Made by a program: the position numbers and the translations under genes | NCBI GenBank assembly: GCA_014238125.1 | Contig: JABABS010000034.1 | Span: 62,001 to 126,000 of the forward strand | Reading direction: 5' to 3' | DNA: 64,000 bases | From: Phycisphaerales bacterium | Lineage (GTDB): Bacteria; Planctomycetota; Phycisphaerae; Phycisphaerales; SM1A02 | The notes under the pieces: model-generated | Seen by the model: the letters and a program-made list of their open reading frames with translations, nothing else | The model's database searches: none | Told to the model about the DNA's origin: nothing | In this document: positions 9,063 to 18,843 of the stretch, one piece after another | Layout: every line of letters begins with the position of its first letter | How positions within the stretch are numbered: position 1 is the stretch's first letter

Positions 9063-11684
9063 ATGAGTGAGACACCAAAACAACCCGAAAACATCGGCGA
9101 TGAAGGCTCTAAAAAAGAACCTTCAAACCTTGGTCACGTTATCGAGCAACTCATTGAACGCGAGCTACATGACAGTTATCTCACATACGCAATGTCAACG
9201 ATTATGGATCGTGCACTGCCAGATGTTCGTGATGGTCTGAAACCATCTCAACGGCGCATTTTGGTTGCAATGAATGATCTCAATCTTTCGCCCGGTCGAA
9301 AACATCGTAAGTGCGCAAAAATCGCTGGTGATACTTCGGGTAACTATCACCCACACGGTGAGTCGGTGATTTATCCAACATTGGTCAACATGGGCCAAAA
9401 CTGGAAGATGCGGACAATGCTTGTCGACAAGCAGGGCAACTTCGGTTCGATCGATGGTGATCCTCCTGCTGCAATGCGGTACACCGAAGCTCGCATGACT
9501 GCTGCTGCAGTTGAAATGCTTGCTGACATTAAACTCGGCACTGTTGATTTCAAACCAAACTACGATGAAACAAGGTTAGAACCCACTGTTCTCCCAGGGA
9601 GATTTCCAAACTTACTCGTCAATGGCTCCAACGGCATTGCTGTTGGCATGGCATGCTCAATGCCGCCGCACAACGTTGGTGAAATTTGCGATGCAATTAT
9701 TGCAACGATTGATAATCCAGAATTAACACTTCAAGAACTGCTTGAAATTGTTCCTGGTCCTGACTTTCCTACCGGCGGACTCGTGGTTGGTAAGCGCGGC
9801 ATTCTTGAAGCGTACTCAACTGGTCGAAGTCGATTTAAGGTTAGGGGTCGTGTCCACCACGAAGAAATTGGTAAACGCCAAGCAATTGTCATTGACGAAA
9901 TACCTTATCAAGTTGTCCAAAACAATTTGATTGAAAAAATGGTTGAGTGTGCAAAGACTGGTCGCATCAATGATATTTCAGACATCAAAAACTTCTCGGG
10001 TAAAAGTTGGCGAACACGGATTGTCGTCTATCTCAAACGAGGAGCAGATCCTTCTGTAGTTGAACGGCAGTTGTATCAATATACACCGCTGCAATCAACC
10101 GTTTCGGTCATCAACATCGCACTTGTCAGTGGGCGACCACAAACACTTCCACTGCGCGCGATCATGGATTGCTGGGTCGGTCATCGCCAAGAAGTTATTC
10201 GGAGGCGAACCGAGCATTTGCTCCGCGAAGCGCGCAAATCGGCACACAAACTTGAAGGTTTGATTTACGCTGTGTGCGAAATCGATGAAGTGATTGCACT
10301 GATTCGTGGCAGCCGTACTCGCGATGAAGCAATTGAAAAACTGATCGCCCGTTCGTTTACCATTTCTGAATCCCACGAGTACGCTAAGTTTATTGCAAAC
10401 CGTCTCATTGAAACTGCTAAAGATGGCGTGTCGCTTTCTAGGGTTCAAGCTGAATCAATAGGTGCTTTGCGATTGATACAACTTGTTGGACTTGAAATCG
10501 AAAAACTCACAAGCGATTATGCTGAGTTACTAGAAAAAATTGATTATTACACAAGCATCCTTGCGAGTGAACAAAAAGTGTTTGACATGATCCGCGAAGA
10601 TTGCCTTGAAATGAAAGAGCGCTTCGCTACGCCAAGACTTACCGGTTTTATTGAAGCGGAAGAAGAAGAATTCGACCATGGCGCTTTGATTACTGAACAT
10701 GATGTCTGCGTCACGATTTCACATCAAGGATATGTCAAACGTCTCCCAATCGACACGTTCAGAGAACAGGGTCGAGGCGGCCGAGGCATCAAAGGCGGTG
10801 AAACACGAGACGGTGACTTTATTGAACACATCTTTGTTGCCTCAACACATGACGACTTGCTGTGTTTTACCGACTCTGGTCGTGTATTTAACCTAAAGGT
10901 ATACCGCATTCCAGAAGCAACTCGAACAAGCAAAGGTCGAGCGCTGGTCAACCTGTTAAATTTCAAAGACAACGAGCAAGTTGTAACTGTTCGTGCTATT
11001 AAAGATTTTGAAAACAATCAAGAGAATCTTGTATTTGCAACCGCAAACGGCAAAGTGAAACGAACTGCTGTTGCTGATTACCACAACATCAACAAGGGTG
11101 GTATTCGTGCAGTTAAACTAAACGATGGCGATGCCTTGATTGATGTCATTAAAACGGACGGAACTGGGCACATTCTTCTGGCAACCAGGCAGGGTATGTC
11201 TATTCGATTTGATGAAAATGACGCTCGATTGATGGGGCGTACTACTTCGGGTGTCAAAGGCATCACGTTAGCTCCTGGTGACCTTGTTGTCGGCGCTGTA
11301 CTTGCAACCGATGGTGCTGATCTCATGACCATGACCGAAAATGGGTATGGCAAACGTACGGCGATGGAAGAATATCTCGTTCGAAGCAGTGAAGATGGTT
11401 CCACACGTCCCCAAGGGAGAGGCGGCAAGGGGCGGCGTGATATCAAAACTGGCGGTCGCAATGGACTTGTTGCAGATATTCGTGCCGTTCGAGATAGCGA
11501 CAGCCTCATGTTTATTACTGCAAATGGCATGCTCGTACGAATTGCAGCGAGTGACATCCGTTCAATTGGCCGAAATACCAAGGGTGTCAAAGTAGTGAAT
11601 CTCAAAGATGACGACCGATTGATTGCAGCTGCAAAAATCGAAGGATCTGATGAGCCAGCCGAAGTTGACGCTTCAGCAGAATAA
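9063..11684 (+). CDS. gyrA: DNA gyrase subunit A
   Basis: A 873-residue type II topoisomerase subunit that cuts and rejoins DNA during negative supercoiling. The breakage-reunion domain covers about 30-520, with catalytic Tyr140 in [10 protein letters not shown]. The C-terminal beta-pinwheel follows, with a GyrA box [10 protein letters not shown] that separates it from ParC. In the quinolone region ([14 protein letters not shown]) the position matching E. coli Ser83 is Ser, but Asp87 is replaced by Pro. ATG 9063 is preferred to TTG 9033. A TACAAT -10 candidate lies at 9043-9048. gyrB is not adjacent. Confidence 0.97.
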   Translation: MSETPKQPENIGDEGSKKEPSNLGHVIEQLIERELHDSYLTYAMSTIMDRALPDVRDGLKPSQRRILVAMNDLNLSPGRKHRKCAKIAGDTSGNYHPHGESVIYPTLVNMGQNWKMRTMLVDKQGNFGSIDGDPPAAMRYTEARMTAAAVEMLADIKLGTVDFKPNYDETRLEPTVLPGRFPNLLVNGSNGIAVGMACSMPPHNVGEICDAIIATIDNPELTLQELLEIVPGPDFPTGGLVVGKRGILEAYSTGRSRFKVRGRVHHEEIGKRQAIVIDEIPYQVVQNNLIEKMVECAKTGRINDISDIKNFSGKSWRTRIVVYLKRGADPSVVERQLYQYTPLQSTVSVINIALVSGRPQTLPLRAIMDCWVGHRQEVIRRRTEHLLREARKSAHKLEGLIYAVCEIDEVIALIRGSRTRDEAIEKLIARSFTISESHEYAKFIANRLIETAKDGVSLSRVQAESIGALRLIQLVGLEIEKLTSDYAELLEKIDYYTSILASEQKVFDMIREDCLEMKERFATPRLTGFIEAEEEEFDHGALITEHDVCVTISHQGYVKRLPIDTFREQGRGGRGIKGGETRDGDFIEHIFVASTHDDLLCFTDSGRVFNLKVYRIPEATRTSKGRALVNLLNFKDNEQVVTVRAIKDFENNQENLVFATANGKVKRTAVADYHNINKGGIRAVKLNDGDALIDVIKTDGTGHILLATRQGMSIRFDENDARLMGRTTSGVKGITLAPGDLVVGAVLATDGADLMTMTENGYGKRTAMEEYLVRSSEDGSTRPQGRGGKGRRDIKTGGRNGLVADIRAVRDSDSLMFITANGMLVRIAASDIRSIGRNTKGVKVVNLKDDDRLIAAAKIEGSDEPAEVDASAE

Positions 11685-11706
11685 ACAACCCGCGAGGTTG
11701 TTTATT
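11683..11706 (+). terminator. Weak intrinsic terminator after gyrA
   Basis: AAACAACC at 11683-11690 pairs with GGTTGTTT at 11696-11703 around a CGCGA loop. Only a few T residues follow, so termination may be partial. Confidence 0.45.
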
Positions 11707-11746
11707 CACAATGACCTCCAAGATAGTTTCGTGTATCCTCTATACC

Positions 11747-12088
11747 ATGACACTGAATCAATGGTCTGAAGACGTACTTATTCTTGAACTCCAAAATGAA
11801 CCAGATTTTTCTGAAGATACGGATGCGTTGCTTTCAAAAATAAAGAACAGCGACATTCTTGCTCCTGATGTCATTGTTGATTTGCAACAAGTTACAACGC
11901 TTAACTCATCAAACCTTGGTGCTCTGATTGAATGTAAAAAAATGCTTGCTTCAAAAGATCGCCGGATGATTATTTGCAATATTAACGACGGTATTTGGTC
12001 AACGATGCTTGCAACTGGTTTGGATCAAGTCTTTACCTTTATTGAAGACACAACCACTGCTCTAACGAGTCTGATGGTCGGAGAATAA
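11747..12088 (+). CDS. STAS-domain protein (anti-sigma factor antagonist-like)
   Basis: A 113-residue single STAS domain: strand VLILELQNE, strand APDVIVDLQQV, then the loop TTLNSSNLGALIECKKML. That loop corresponds to the phospho-acceptor site of SpoIIAA-type proteins (usually DSSGLGAL), with serines kept. Such proteins bind anti-sigma kinases or work in partner-switching control of envelope and motility functions. ATG 11747 is preferred to ATG 11711, since the domain begins just after it. TATCCT at 11733-11738 lies eight bases upstream and there is no ribosome binding site. It is followed after 4 bp by exbD; no kinase or phosphatase partner is nearby. Confidence 0.7.
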   Translation: MTLNQWSEDVLILELQNEPDFSEDTDALLSKIKNSDILAPDVIVDLQQVTTLNSSNLGALIECKKMLASKDRRMIICNINDGIWSTMLATGLDQVFTFIEDTTTALTSLMVGE

Positions 12089-12092
12089 TCAC

Positions 12093-12530
12093 ATGCGGCC
12101 ATTGCGGCGCACTGAACATGACACTCGGGTTGAGATCATGCCATTGATCGATGTTGTGTTTTTATTACTCACATTTTTCATTTATGCGATGGTCCTTATG
12201 GTTCGTGCAGAAATACTGCCGGTTCCATTTGAATCTTATATGTCTGGGGAAACGGCGACTCCCAAACCAGCTGTATCCATTACGATCGCTGTTGATGGCA
12301 ACGTGTATGTTGGCACAACTGTTGTCACATTGAATGAGTTGATTAAAAGTGTGCGTACCAAACTTATGGAAAAACCAGAAAGCGTACTATACTTAGTCAT
12401 GGAAGATGGACACTCTGTGGTTGACAGAGGTCCCCTGCTCACTGGTGCGTGGGATCGCTTACACGCAGAAAATTTAGAAGTGTTCTTGGTAGGTGCGCCG
12501 AGTAAGGATATTTCTGATGATACACCGTGA
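12093..12530 (+). CDS. ExbD/TolR-family biopolymer transport protein
   Basis: A 145-residue protein with a short cytoplasmic N terminus, one transmembrane helix containing the family's essential Asp (IMPLIDVVFLLLTFFIY), and a periplasmic domain. ExbD/TolR works with ExbB/TolQ to couple proton flow to TonB or TolA. It overlaps the following TonB-like gene by 14 bp. No ExbB/TolQ gene is present in the window, which is unusual, since exbB and exbD are normally adjacent. Confidence 0.87.
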   Translation: MRPLRRTEHDTRVEIMPLIDVVFLLLTFFIYAMVLMVRAEILPVPFESYMSGETATPKPAVSITIAVDGNVYVGTTVVTLNELIKSVRTKLMEKPESVLYLVMEDGHSVVDRGPLLTGAWDRLHAENLEVFLVGAPSKDISDDTP

Positions 12531-13383
12531 AACAGCTCCATTGTACATCGCCTTCCTTGCGTCACTAGCAATTCACTTTGTTGTGATTCCAGTATTCACA
12601 AACAAACAGTTTGTTTCTCCATTTGCTCCTCCACCCAACGCATCTCATCTCGAAACACCACCACATGAAAAACCAGAAGTTGTTCTTGGAATTGACCAAG
12701 CTGATGCATCAACTTTGACGTGGATTGGCTATGAACACTATCAAAAACACGTGGCACGGTTAGCGGATGTAGAACAGGCTGCAATGCAACTTGAAAAACC
12801 TTCCATACAACCAACGTTGCAAGAAGTAATTCTTGATCGGACTCAAAAAAATGCAAAAAAAATGCTTGATGATCTAAGTGAGACAATCGCGCCTCTAACT
12901 GATACCGCAACAAAACTCATTGACGCATTGCGTGGTCTTCAATTTTCATTTTCTTCTCCAAGTCCTCCACCAACCGTTCGTCCAGCTTCTTCCAAGGAAC
13001 AAGTTGTGGAATCAGAAACCGAAACTATTGCCCAACTCTCGGATCTTGAATCCGACCCCACTTCAATCGTTGAAGTCCCAAGAGAAAACTGGAAGACTGG
13101 ACGACCAATCGCAGCAGAGGGAATCACTCTCAGACCGAGAAGACCATCGTTCACTGCGCACCAATCTGTTACAAATGCACCGAACGGCCTCACAGCTATG
13201 TTAGTGATTGACCATCGGGGCAGACCGATCGACGTAGAAATAATCAGCTCAACAGGTTCCTCTTCTATCGACCGATCACTCGTTGCAAGTTTATATCGTT
13301 GGCGAGCTGCAGGAGAAAAAATCGACGCTGTTGTTAAAGGTGAAACGATTAATATCACCATCCATATTTCGTTTTCACGATAA
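12517..13383 (+). CDS. TonB-like energy transducer
   Basis: A 288-residue protein with an N-terminal membrane anchor (about residues 7-25), a proline-rich stretch (FAPPPNASHLETPPHEKPE), a helical middle, and a C-terminal domain of TonB type (GLTAMLVIDHRGRPIDVEI...SLVASLYRWRAAG). TonB links the ExbB/ExbD motor to outer membrane receptors. The ATG at 12517 has AGGA about eight bases upstream; the GTG at 12493 has none. Its position beside an ExbD protein supports the call. The receptor it serves is not visible. Confidence 0.8.
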   Translation: MIHRETAPLYIAFLASLAIHFVVIPVFTNKQFVSPFAPPPNASHLETPPHEKPEVVLGIDQADASTLTWIGYEHYQKHVARLADVEQAAMQLEKPSIQPTLQEVILDRTQKNAKKMLDDLSETIAPLTDTATKLIDALRGLQFSFSSPSPPPTVRPASSKEQVVESETETIAQLSDLESDPTSIVEVPRENWKTGRPIAAEGITLRPRRPSFTAHQSVTNAPNGLTAMLVIDHRGRPIDVEIISSTGSSSIDRSLVASLYRWRAAGEKIDAVVKGETINITIHISFSR

Positions 13384-13410
13384 ATAAACGTAACTAAAGT
13401 GAGTTTATTT
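13382..13410. terminator. Weak bidirectional hairpin between tonB-like gene and surE
   Basis: AAATAAAC (13382-13389) pairs with GTTTATTT (13403-13410) between two convergent genes. The stem is A+T-rich and there is no long T-run, so it is at best a modest terminator. Confidence 0.35.
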
Positions 13411-13420
13411 GGGCGTAAAT

Positions 13421-14206
13421 TTATTTCAGGCGATCACTCCAGAGCGACATTCGTTTCGTATCCGTCAATACGTAATTAAGTGGTGTTACAGTCGCGTACC
13501 CTGCTTTGAGAGCTTCAACATCACTGCCCTGTGAGGTATGCGCAAATGCCATGCCATCTCCAGCGGCCCAATAATAAGTTCGCCCATATGGACATTCTCG
13601 CTTGTCGTAATGACCAAGATCACCAGCAGCATTCATATCAACAACTTTGATTTTAGGCATTGGCATGTCTGGTGTTTCACACGTTGGAACATTGATATTC
13701 ACAACTTCGTGTGGTTCAAGTTTGTTTTCTAAAACACGGTCAATCACAATCCTTGCAATAGCAGCGGCTCTGTCATAACAAATTGAATCGCGGTTATCTA
13801 AGTGTAAACTTACTGCAATTGAAGGGATTCCTAGAAAAGCCGATTCAATCGCTGCGGCCACTGTACCTGAATAAATAATATTGATTCCAACATTTGAACC
13901 ACTGTTCATTCCACTAATTGTTAAATCAGGCTGCTCACCTTTCCCAAAACGTTCTTCCCACAACGTTCGCAATGCGAGCTTGACGCAATCGGCAGGACGA
14001 CCATCAACAGCCGTTCCCGACATCTGCTCAGTAACATCAACATGTTGGGTCATGAGGGGTTTGGTATAGGTAATGCCGTGACTTGTTGCTGATTGCACGG
14101 TTTCCGGTGCAATGACTATTAGTTCACCTAGGTCCTCCAATGCTTTATGTAACGCAACAATTCCCTGCGCGCGTATCCCATCATCATTCGTTAGTAAAAT
14201 TCTCAT
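13421..14206 (-). CDS. surE: 5'/3'-nucleotidase SurE
   Basis: A 261-residue protein starting MRILLTNDDGI, the metal-binding N terminus of SurE. It also has ISGMNSGSNVGINIIYSGTV and a family-typical C terminus. SurE dephosphorylates nucleoside monophosphates and short polyphosphates in the cytoplasm. The ATG at 14206 shares one base with the stop of the upstream glycosyltransferase (TAATG), so translation is coupled. Longer in-frame extensions upstream lie inside the glycosyltransferase and are not needed. Confidence 0.95.
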   Translation of the reverse strand: MRILLTNDDGIRAQGIVALHKALEDLGELIVIAPETVQSATSHGITYTKPLMTQHVDVTEQMSGTAVDGRPADCVKLALRTLWEERFGKGEQPDLTISGMNSGSNVGINIIYSGTVAAAIESAFLGIPSIAVSLHLDNRDSICYDRAAAIARIVIDRVLENKLEPHEVVNINVPTCETPDMPMPKIKVVDMNAAGDLGHYDKRECPYGRTYYWAAGDGMAFAHTSQGSDVEALKAGYATVTPLNYVLTDTKRMSLWSDRLK

Positions 14207-15402
14207 TATGATCTTGGCTCCAGAATATATTCCTTGCCACCCCAACAAATTGGTTTTCTGTTTTGTAACATTGATGCCGCGCCGAATAGAATCCACGCAA
14301 CAACAATCGCACCAATGGGAGAAAGTAACACAAAAACAAGTGGTGCTCCATTTATTTTATACAGCCACGCGATCACGAAGATGAACATCGTTACTGCTAG
14401 AATCGAAGTCCAAAATAAAGATGGTGATCCAGACATTCCGATAAATATTCCGACAACAGAAACCAAAGGCATAATCACTCCAACCAAAAGCGCTGTCAAT
14501 GCAGAACCGCGAAGTTTTTTCACGTCTCGGCTATGTGATTCGATATAAATTCGTTTCCAGCCTGAGTTAAAAGCAGCGAATGTTGGATACATGGAACACT
14601 TCAACAGACCATCTGCGAATAAAAGCTGCACACGTCCATCTGGTTCCTGCGCGATTTTTTTTGCAAACGCAATGTCTTCGAGAAGCGCTTCTTTGACGGC
14701 CTCGTGCCCACCGATTCCTTCGTATGCTTTTCTTGAAAACAAGAGAAACTGACCATTTGCAAATGGACGCGATCGATGTTCTCGGTTTACTTTGTCTACT
14801 GGATATTGCCGTACTAAAAAGGTACTTGCAATTGGTTGCACAATTCGCTCAAACATTTTTGTTATTGTTAGCGTGCTCAAAATACTGAGCAATGAGGCAT
14901 TTCGGTTGATTGCAGAAGCAACAGCGCATCGAACAAGTTCCTTGTCAAACTTTGTGTCAGCATCTGTGAACAACAACCATTCCCCTGTCGCTTTTTCGGC
15001 GCCGATCCTTGCAGCATTACACTTTCCTGCCCAACCGTTCGGGCAGTAGTCGTTTTCAATAATAGAAACTCTCTCATCGTCCTTGGCATGTTTCTGAAGA
15101 ATTTCATACGTGCAATCGCTGCAGCGGTCAAGGACAAAAATGATTTGCACATTCTTATGCGATTGATTCCGAAGTGAAGTTGCACACCTGTCAATCACTC
15201 TCTCCTCATTGTGCGCAGGAATCACAATGCTCACTGAAGCATCGGCAGGTACTGGTAAATCTAACCCCTCTCGAATAGTTGCTTTTGTGCGGACCATTGC
15301 TTTTAATCGATACGCGAGTCCTACCCAAAAAAACAACGATCCTGTCACCAAAACACCTAAAATCCATGAAATGATTTCTGTTGCAGTCATTAGTTGGTGC
15401 AT
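14206..15402 (-). CDS. Membrane glycosyltransferase family 2 (HpnB/CrtQ-like)
   Basis: A 398-residue protein with an N-terminal membrane helix and three to four C-terminal helices around a GT-A domain. Motifs include VSIVIPAHNEERVIDRC, the nucleotide-sugar site LFTDADT, GWAGKCNAARIGAEKA, and a LLEDIAFAKKI motif in the acceptor region. GW-GK-NA is typical of the hopanoid-associated HpnB and carotenoid CrtQ group, so a lipid acceptor is likely. The exact substrate is unknown; no hopanoid or carotenoid gene is nearby. ATG 15402 is chosen, with ATG 15390 possible. It is co-transcribed with surE. Confidence 0.75.
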   Translation of the reverse strand: MHQLMTATEIISWILGVLVTGSLFFWVGLAYRLKAMVRTKATIREGLDLPVPADASVSIVIPAHNEERVIDRCATSLRNQSHKNVQIIFVLDRCSDCTYEILQKHAKDDERVSIIENDYCPNGWAGKCNAARIGAEKATGEWLLFTDADTKFDKELVRCAVASAINRNASLLSILSTLTITKMFERIVQPIASTFLVRQYPVDKVNREHRSRPFANGQFLLFSRKAYEGIGGHEAVKEALLEDIAFAKKIAQEPDGRVQLLFADGLLKCSMYPTFAAFNSGWKRIYIESHSRDVKKLRGSALTALLVGVIMPLVSVVGIFIGMSGSPSLFWTSILAVTMFIFVIAWLYKINGAPLVFVLLSPIGAIVVAWILFGAASMLQNRKPICWGGKEYILEPRS

Positions 15403-15428
15403 TCTACCGCTGTATCATTCTTACAACG

Positions 15429-16109
15429 ATGTCGAATTCAAAAAAAGAACAACCTCTCGTCTTTACAAGAAATGGCGCTCGCAACGTAGACCGCGAAGCA
15501 ATTGCATGCTACGGAATGCAGAGCATTGTGCTCATGGAAAATGCCGCTCGCGGCTCAGTTGATGTGATTTTAGATATATATAGCAAAGCTGAACTTCAGC
15601 ACGTCATCGTTGTGTGCGGCAGTGGAAATAATGGCGGTGATGGATATGCAATCGCCAGGCATCTTCATAATCGAGGTTGTCAAGTGTCAATTACACCTAT
15701 CACACCACCAAAAACTCCTGAGGCAATAGCAAATGCAAACATTGCAGAACAAATGGGCATTCGCTTTGTCATCTATAGAGATGATCTCTTTGTAGAAGCA
15801 ACTCTCATCATCGATGCCATATTTGGTATAGGAATTGACCGAAAAGTTTGTGGGTCTGCTCTAACTGCCATCGAGTCCCTTAGACAATGCGATGCAAAAA
15901 TCGTTTCAATTGATATTCCTTCGGGGCTCGATTGCGACACCGGCTTACCGTTGGGTATGGCGGTGAAAGCTGACCTTACTGTCACATTTGTTGGATTCAA
16001 GCAGGGTTTTAACCAGGTTTCTGCGATTGAGCACGTTGGTAACATCGTAGTAGTCGATATCGGGTGCCCGTTAGAATTGATAAAAAAGTACGCTTTACCC
16101 AACTCCTAG
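15429..16109 (+). CDS. nnrE: NAD(P)H-hydrate epimerase (YjeF N-terminal domain)
   Basis: A 226-residue YjeF_N protein with VVCGSGNNGGDGYAIARHL, the metal-site Asp region LIIDAIFGIGI and SIDIPSGLDCDTG. It interconverts the R and S forms of damaged, hydrated NAD(P)H so that the S-specific dehydratase (NnrD) can repair it. The fused or separate NnrD kinase-fold domain is not in the window. The ATG at 15429 has no clear ribosome binding site. A TATCAT hexamer lies about ten bases upstream. Confidence 0.88.
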   Translation: MSNSKKEQPLVFTRNGARNVDREAIACYGMQSIVLMENAARGSVDVILDIYSKAELQHVIVVCGSGNNGGDGYAIARHLHNRGCQVSITPITPPKTPEAIANANIAEQMGIRFVIYRDDLFVEATLIIDAIFGIGIDRKVCGSALTAIESLRQCDAKIVSIDIPSGLDCDTGLPLGMAVKADLTVTFVGFKQGFNQVSAIEHVGNIVVVDIGCPLELIKKYALPNS

Positions 16110-16124
16110 TACGATGCGTACTTC

Positions 16125-17930
16125 GTGTACCAAACACTTTTAACAAATCGATACTTGATGAGCCGTGTGATCCCATTGATAGCAATCGCCGCGGTTGGTT
16201 TATGTGTTGCACTTGTCATTGTCGTTGTTTCAGTCATGACTGGATTTCTCGACATGGTGCAATCTGCGGGCAAAACGCTCATGGGTGATGTCATCATCAC
16301 CTATGGTGTTTCTGGAATTCCACACTACGAAACGCTTGTTGAAAAACTCGAAGAAGATCCGTCTGTGGTTGCAGCAACTCCTATTGTTGATGGTTGGGGA
16401 CTTCTTCGGATGCCTTACCCTGATACAAATGCGAAGCAAAGTGAGACGGTACAAGTTTGGGGAATCGACCCAGAATCATTTACAAGAGTGACCGGTTTTA
16501 ATGATTCGCTTCAATGGAAAACATCAAGTAAACAACAGTTAGATTGGCTGTTGTACGATGCGGTCAACAAAAACGCAAGTGCAATCCTTCAAACAATGAG
16601 CGATGAAAAAAAACAACTTCTCATTGACACTGTTGATAGTGCTGGCTCAACAATGAATTACCAGTTCACAAATTTGTGGTCCGCGATGGAAAAGCAACTT
16701 TCCAAAGAACAATGGGAAATCATCAACGCATACGACGAACGTCTACAAAATCCTGAAATCGTTTTTGCTCAAGGCTTGTCTTTATCACGCAATGGAAAAC
16801 CAGGGATCGTTTCTGGCTTACATGTTTCGGATGGAAATGAACGACAACAAGATGGGTCCTACGCAGTCATTCGAAATGATCATTGGTGGATGCCGAGGTA
16901 CGAAGGCACACTCACCATGTTGCCGATTGCTTCTGATGGAGGATTGATTGAACCCGAGTCAATCATCATGCCATTTACAAACGAATTTCAATCAGGTGTT
17001 TTTCTTATAGACAGTTCGAGAATTTTTGTTCCGATTAAAACCTCGCAACAATTGTTGCATCTTGATAAGGCGGAACTTGTTGATATCGATGACCCAACCA
17101 TCATTGTTGGAATCGATCCCGCAAGAGCAACAAGCGTGTTACTTCGCGGCGCCGATGGTGTTACCGCTGATGAATTGCAGTTAATTGCTGAAAAAGTGTA
17201 CGATGAGTTTCGAGAAGCACTCCGCGGAACAACAAGTGTGCTACCACCTTCAAGGAGCAACCCAAGTTTGTCTGTTCACACGTGGAAAGAGCAACAAAAA
17301 AGTTTTACTGACCCAGTTGAAAAAGAACGCGAACTTATGCGGACCCTCTTTTCAATTATTTATCTTGTCGTTGCAGCGTTGATCCTTTCAATCTTTTGGG
17401 CGATTGTCTTTGAAAAAACCAGAGACATTGGCATCCTTCGCAGCCTTGGCGCATCTCGCGCTGGCATTGTCTGGATTTTTTTACGGTATGGTGGCATCAT
17501 CGGAGTTCTAGGATCCCTTTTTGGACTTTTGATAGGATGGTTAGTCACAAAAAACATTAACGAAATTCATTCTGCGATGGGCTCACCACCAATTGCAATT
17601 GCAATTGGCGCGTTTGTTATTTCTGTTGCTTCACTGTGGGTTGTAGTTGTTCGTGGACGACGAGGCGAAATACTACCGATTGTTGTTGGAATGTTGTCAG
17701 CAATTACATTCGGCGGTATCGGTGGACTCATACTCTTTGTGAGGTCACAAGGCGGCATCGTTATCTGGGATGCTTCTGTGTATTACTTCTCAGTTATTCC
17801 AAACAACATTGATTGGCCATCTGCGTCCATGACGCTTATTGGAGCAGTGTTGTTCTGTTTGATTGGCGCAGTTATTCCTGCGGCAAAAGCTGCTGATACC
17901 GATCCTGTAAAGGCGCTGCGTCATGAGTAA
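16125..17930 (+). CDS. LolC/FtsX-type ABC transporter permease with enlarged C-terminal half
   Basis: A 601-residue permease. The N terminus MYQTLLTNRYL plus one helix ending in VVSVMTGFLDMVQ matches LolC/LolE, which extract lipoproteins from the inner membrane. A large periplasmic domain follows (about 45-400). The C-terminal part has the FtsX-type helices and the final DPVKALRHE. It is about 200 residues longer than typical LolC, with extra hydrophobic segments around 485-555. The start is GTG 16125. The 3' end overlaps the ATPase gene by 8 bp. A lipoprotein-release role is inferred; a macrolide or other exporter of the same superfamily is possible. Confidence 0.78.
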   Translation: MYQTLLTNRYLMSRVIPLIAIAAVGLCVALVIVVVSVMTGFLDMVQSAGKTLMGDVIITYGVSGIPHYETLVEKLEEDPSVVAATPIVDGWGLLRMPYPDTNAKQSETVQVWGIDPESFTRVTGFNDSLQWKTSSKQQLDWLLYDAVNKNASAILQTMSDEKKQLLIDTVDSAGSTMNYQFTNLWSAMEKQLSKEQWEIINAYDERLQNPEIVFAQGLSLSRNGKPGIVSGLHVSDGNERQQDGSYAVIRNDHWWMPRYEGTLTMLPIASDGGLIEPESIIMPFTNEFQSGVFLIDSSRIFVPIKTSQQLLHLDKAELVDIDDPTIIVGIDPARATSVLLRGADGVTADELQLIAEKVYDEFREALRGTTSVLPPSRSNPSLSVHTWKEQQKSFTDPVEKERELMRTLFSIIYLVVAALILSIFWAIVFEKTRDIGILRSLGASRAGIVWIFLRYGGIIGVLGSLFGLLIGWLVTKNINEIHSAMGSPPIAIAIGAFVISVASLWVVVVRGRRGEILPIVVGMLSAITFGGIGGLILFVRSQGGIVIWDASVYYFSVIPNNIDWPSASMTLIGAVLFCLIGAVIPAAKAADTDPVKALRHE

Positions 17931-18606
17931 CACACCACTTCTTCAAGGAATTGATCTACGAAAAACATACCATCTTGGTAAAACAAAAGTTCCCGTGTTA
18001 CATGGTGTTTCGCTTGAAATTCAGCGCCAAGATTGGATAACCGTACTTGGTTCAAGTGGAAGCGGTAAGTCAACGTTATTACATTTGTTAGGTGGACTTG
18101 ATCGACCCGACAAAAACAGTGGCGATGTTTTATTTCAAGGCGAATCTGTTTGGAACAAAACAAACAAAGAAATAAACGAATATCGAAACTGCAATATTGG
18201 TTTCGTCTTCCAGTTTTATCATCTACTTCCCGAGCTCAATGTATTTGAAAATGTACTTCTCCCCGCGATGATCGGTGGTAGAAAAACAAACAACGATGTG
18301 GCCAGAGAGCGTGCTGTTTCGTTGCTCTCACGTTTTGGTCTTGACCGTCGAATGTTGCACCGACCAAGAGAGCTCTCGGGCGGCGAGCGGCAACGAGCTG
18401 CGATCGCCAGAGCACTTGTCAATTCGCCAGAGGTACTTCTTGCAGATGAACCAACTGGCAACCTCGACGAAACGACAGGCAACGAAATATTGGATGTACT
18501 TCAAGGACTTCATCAAGACGGCTTGACCATTGTCATGGTGACCCATGAGCAGCAGATTGCCGAACGTGGAAATATTGTCGTTCATCTTCGAGACGGTGTG
18601 GTTTGA
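17923..18606 (+). CDS. LolD/MacB-type ABC transporter ATPase
   Basis: A 227-residue ABC ATPase with Walker A GSSGSGKST, Q-loop FVFQFYHLLPELN, signature LSGGERQRAAIARAL and Walker B VLLADEPTGNLD. The FQFYHLLPELN stretch is characteristic of the LolD/FtsE/MacB subfamily. It overlaps the permease gene by 8 bp (ATG within its last codons), so the two proteins form one transporter, probably for lipoprotein release to the outer membrane. No LolA or LolB gene is nearby. Confidence 0.87.
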   Translation: MSNTPLLQGIDLRKTYHLGKTKVPVLHGVSLEIQRQDWITVLGSSGSGKSTLLHLLGGLDRPDKNSGDVLFQGESVWNKTNKEINEYRNCNIGFVFQFYHLLPELNVFENVLLPAMIGGRKTNNDVARERAVSLLSRFGLDRRMLHRPRELSGGERQRAAIARALVNSPEVLLADEPTGNLDETTGNEILDVLQGLHQDGLTIVMVTHEQQIAERGNIVVHLRDGVV

Positions 18607-18617
18607 CCACGTTTCCT

Positions 18618-18662
18618 ATGCCACATTGGCACGTTAATTCAATCTTCAATTACACGTGGCAT
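18618..18662. other. Inverted repeat downstream of the lolD-like gene
   Basis: ATGCCAC at 18618-18624 pairs with GTGGCAT at 18656-18662, with an inner TAATT/AATTA stem. No T-run follows. It could be an mRNA 3' stabiliser or a protein site. The 237-bp gap between lolD and clpC otherwise holds only the hairpin at 18781-18800. Confidence 0.3.
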
Positions 18663-18780
18663 GCCTAAAAACACAGTCAATTCCTTTTATTTACGATAAT
18701 TTAGTGGTTATCTGTCATTTTTACCCAAAATTTGAAGATCTTCTCAAATGGAACACGCCTTGCACCGATTGTTATAGATA

Positions 18781-18800
18781 GGGGCTCTTGTTGTAGCCCC
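18781..18800 (+). promoter_or_regulatory. Hairpin in the clpC leader
   Basis: GGGGCT and AGCCCC form a 6-bp stem with an 8-base loop ending 43 bp before the clpC ATG. There is no T-run, so a terminator is unlikely. It may be a 5' stabilising or regulatory hairpin. No CtsR- or CIRCE-type operator could be recognised. Confidence 0.3.
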
Positions 18801-18843
18801 CCAAATGGTTCCCGCATATCATGTGGGTGGAGAACTGAACACT

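Noticed and set aside
11078..11605. A 175-codon frame opposite gyrA
   Set aside because: Shadow of the GyrA C-terminal domain; no ribosome binding site or family pattern.
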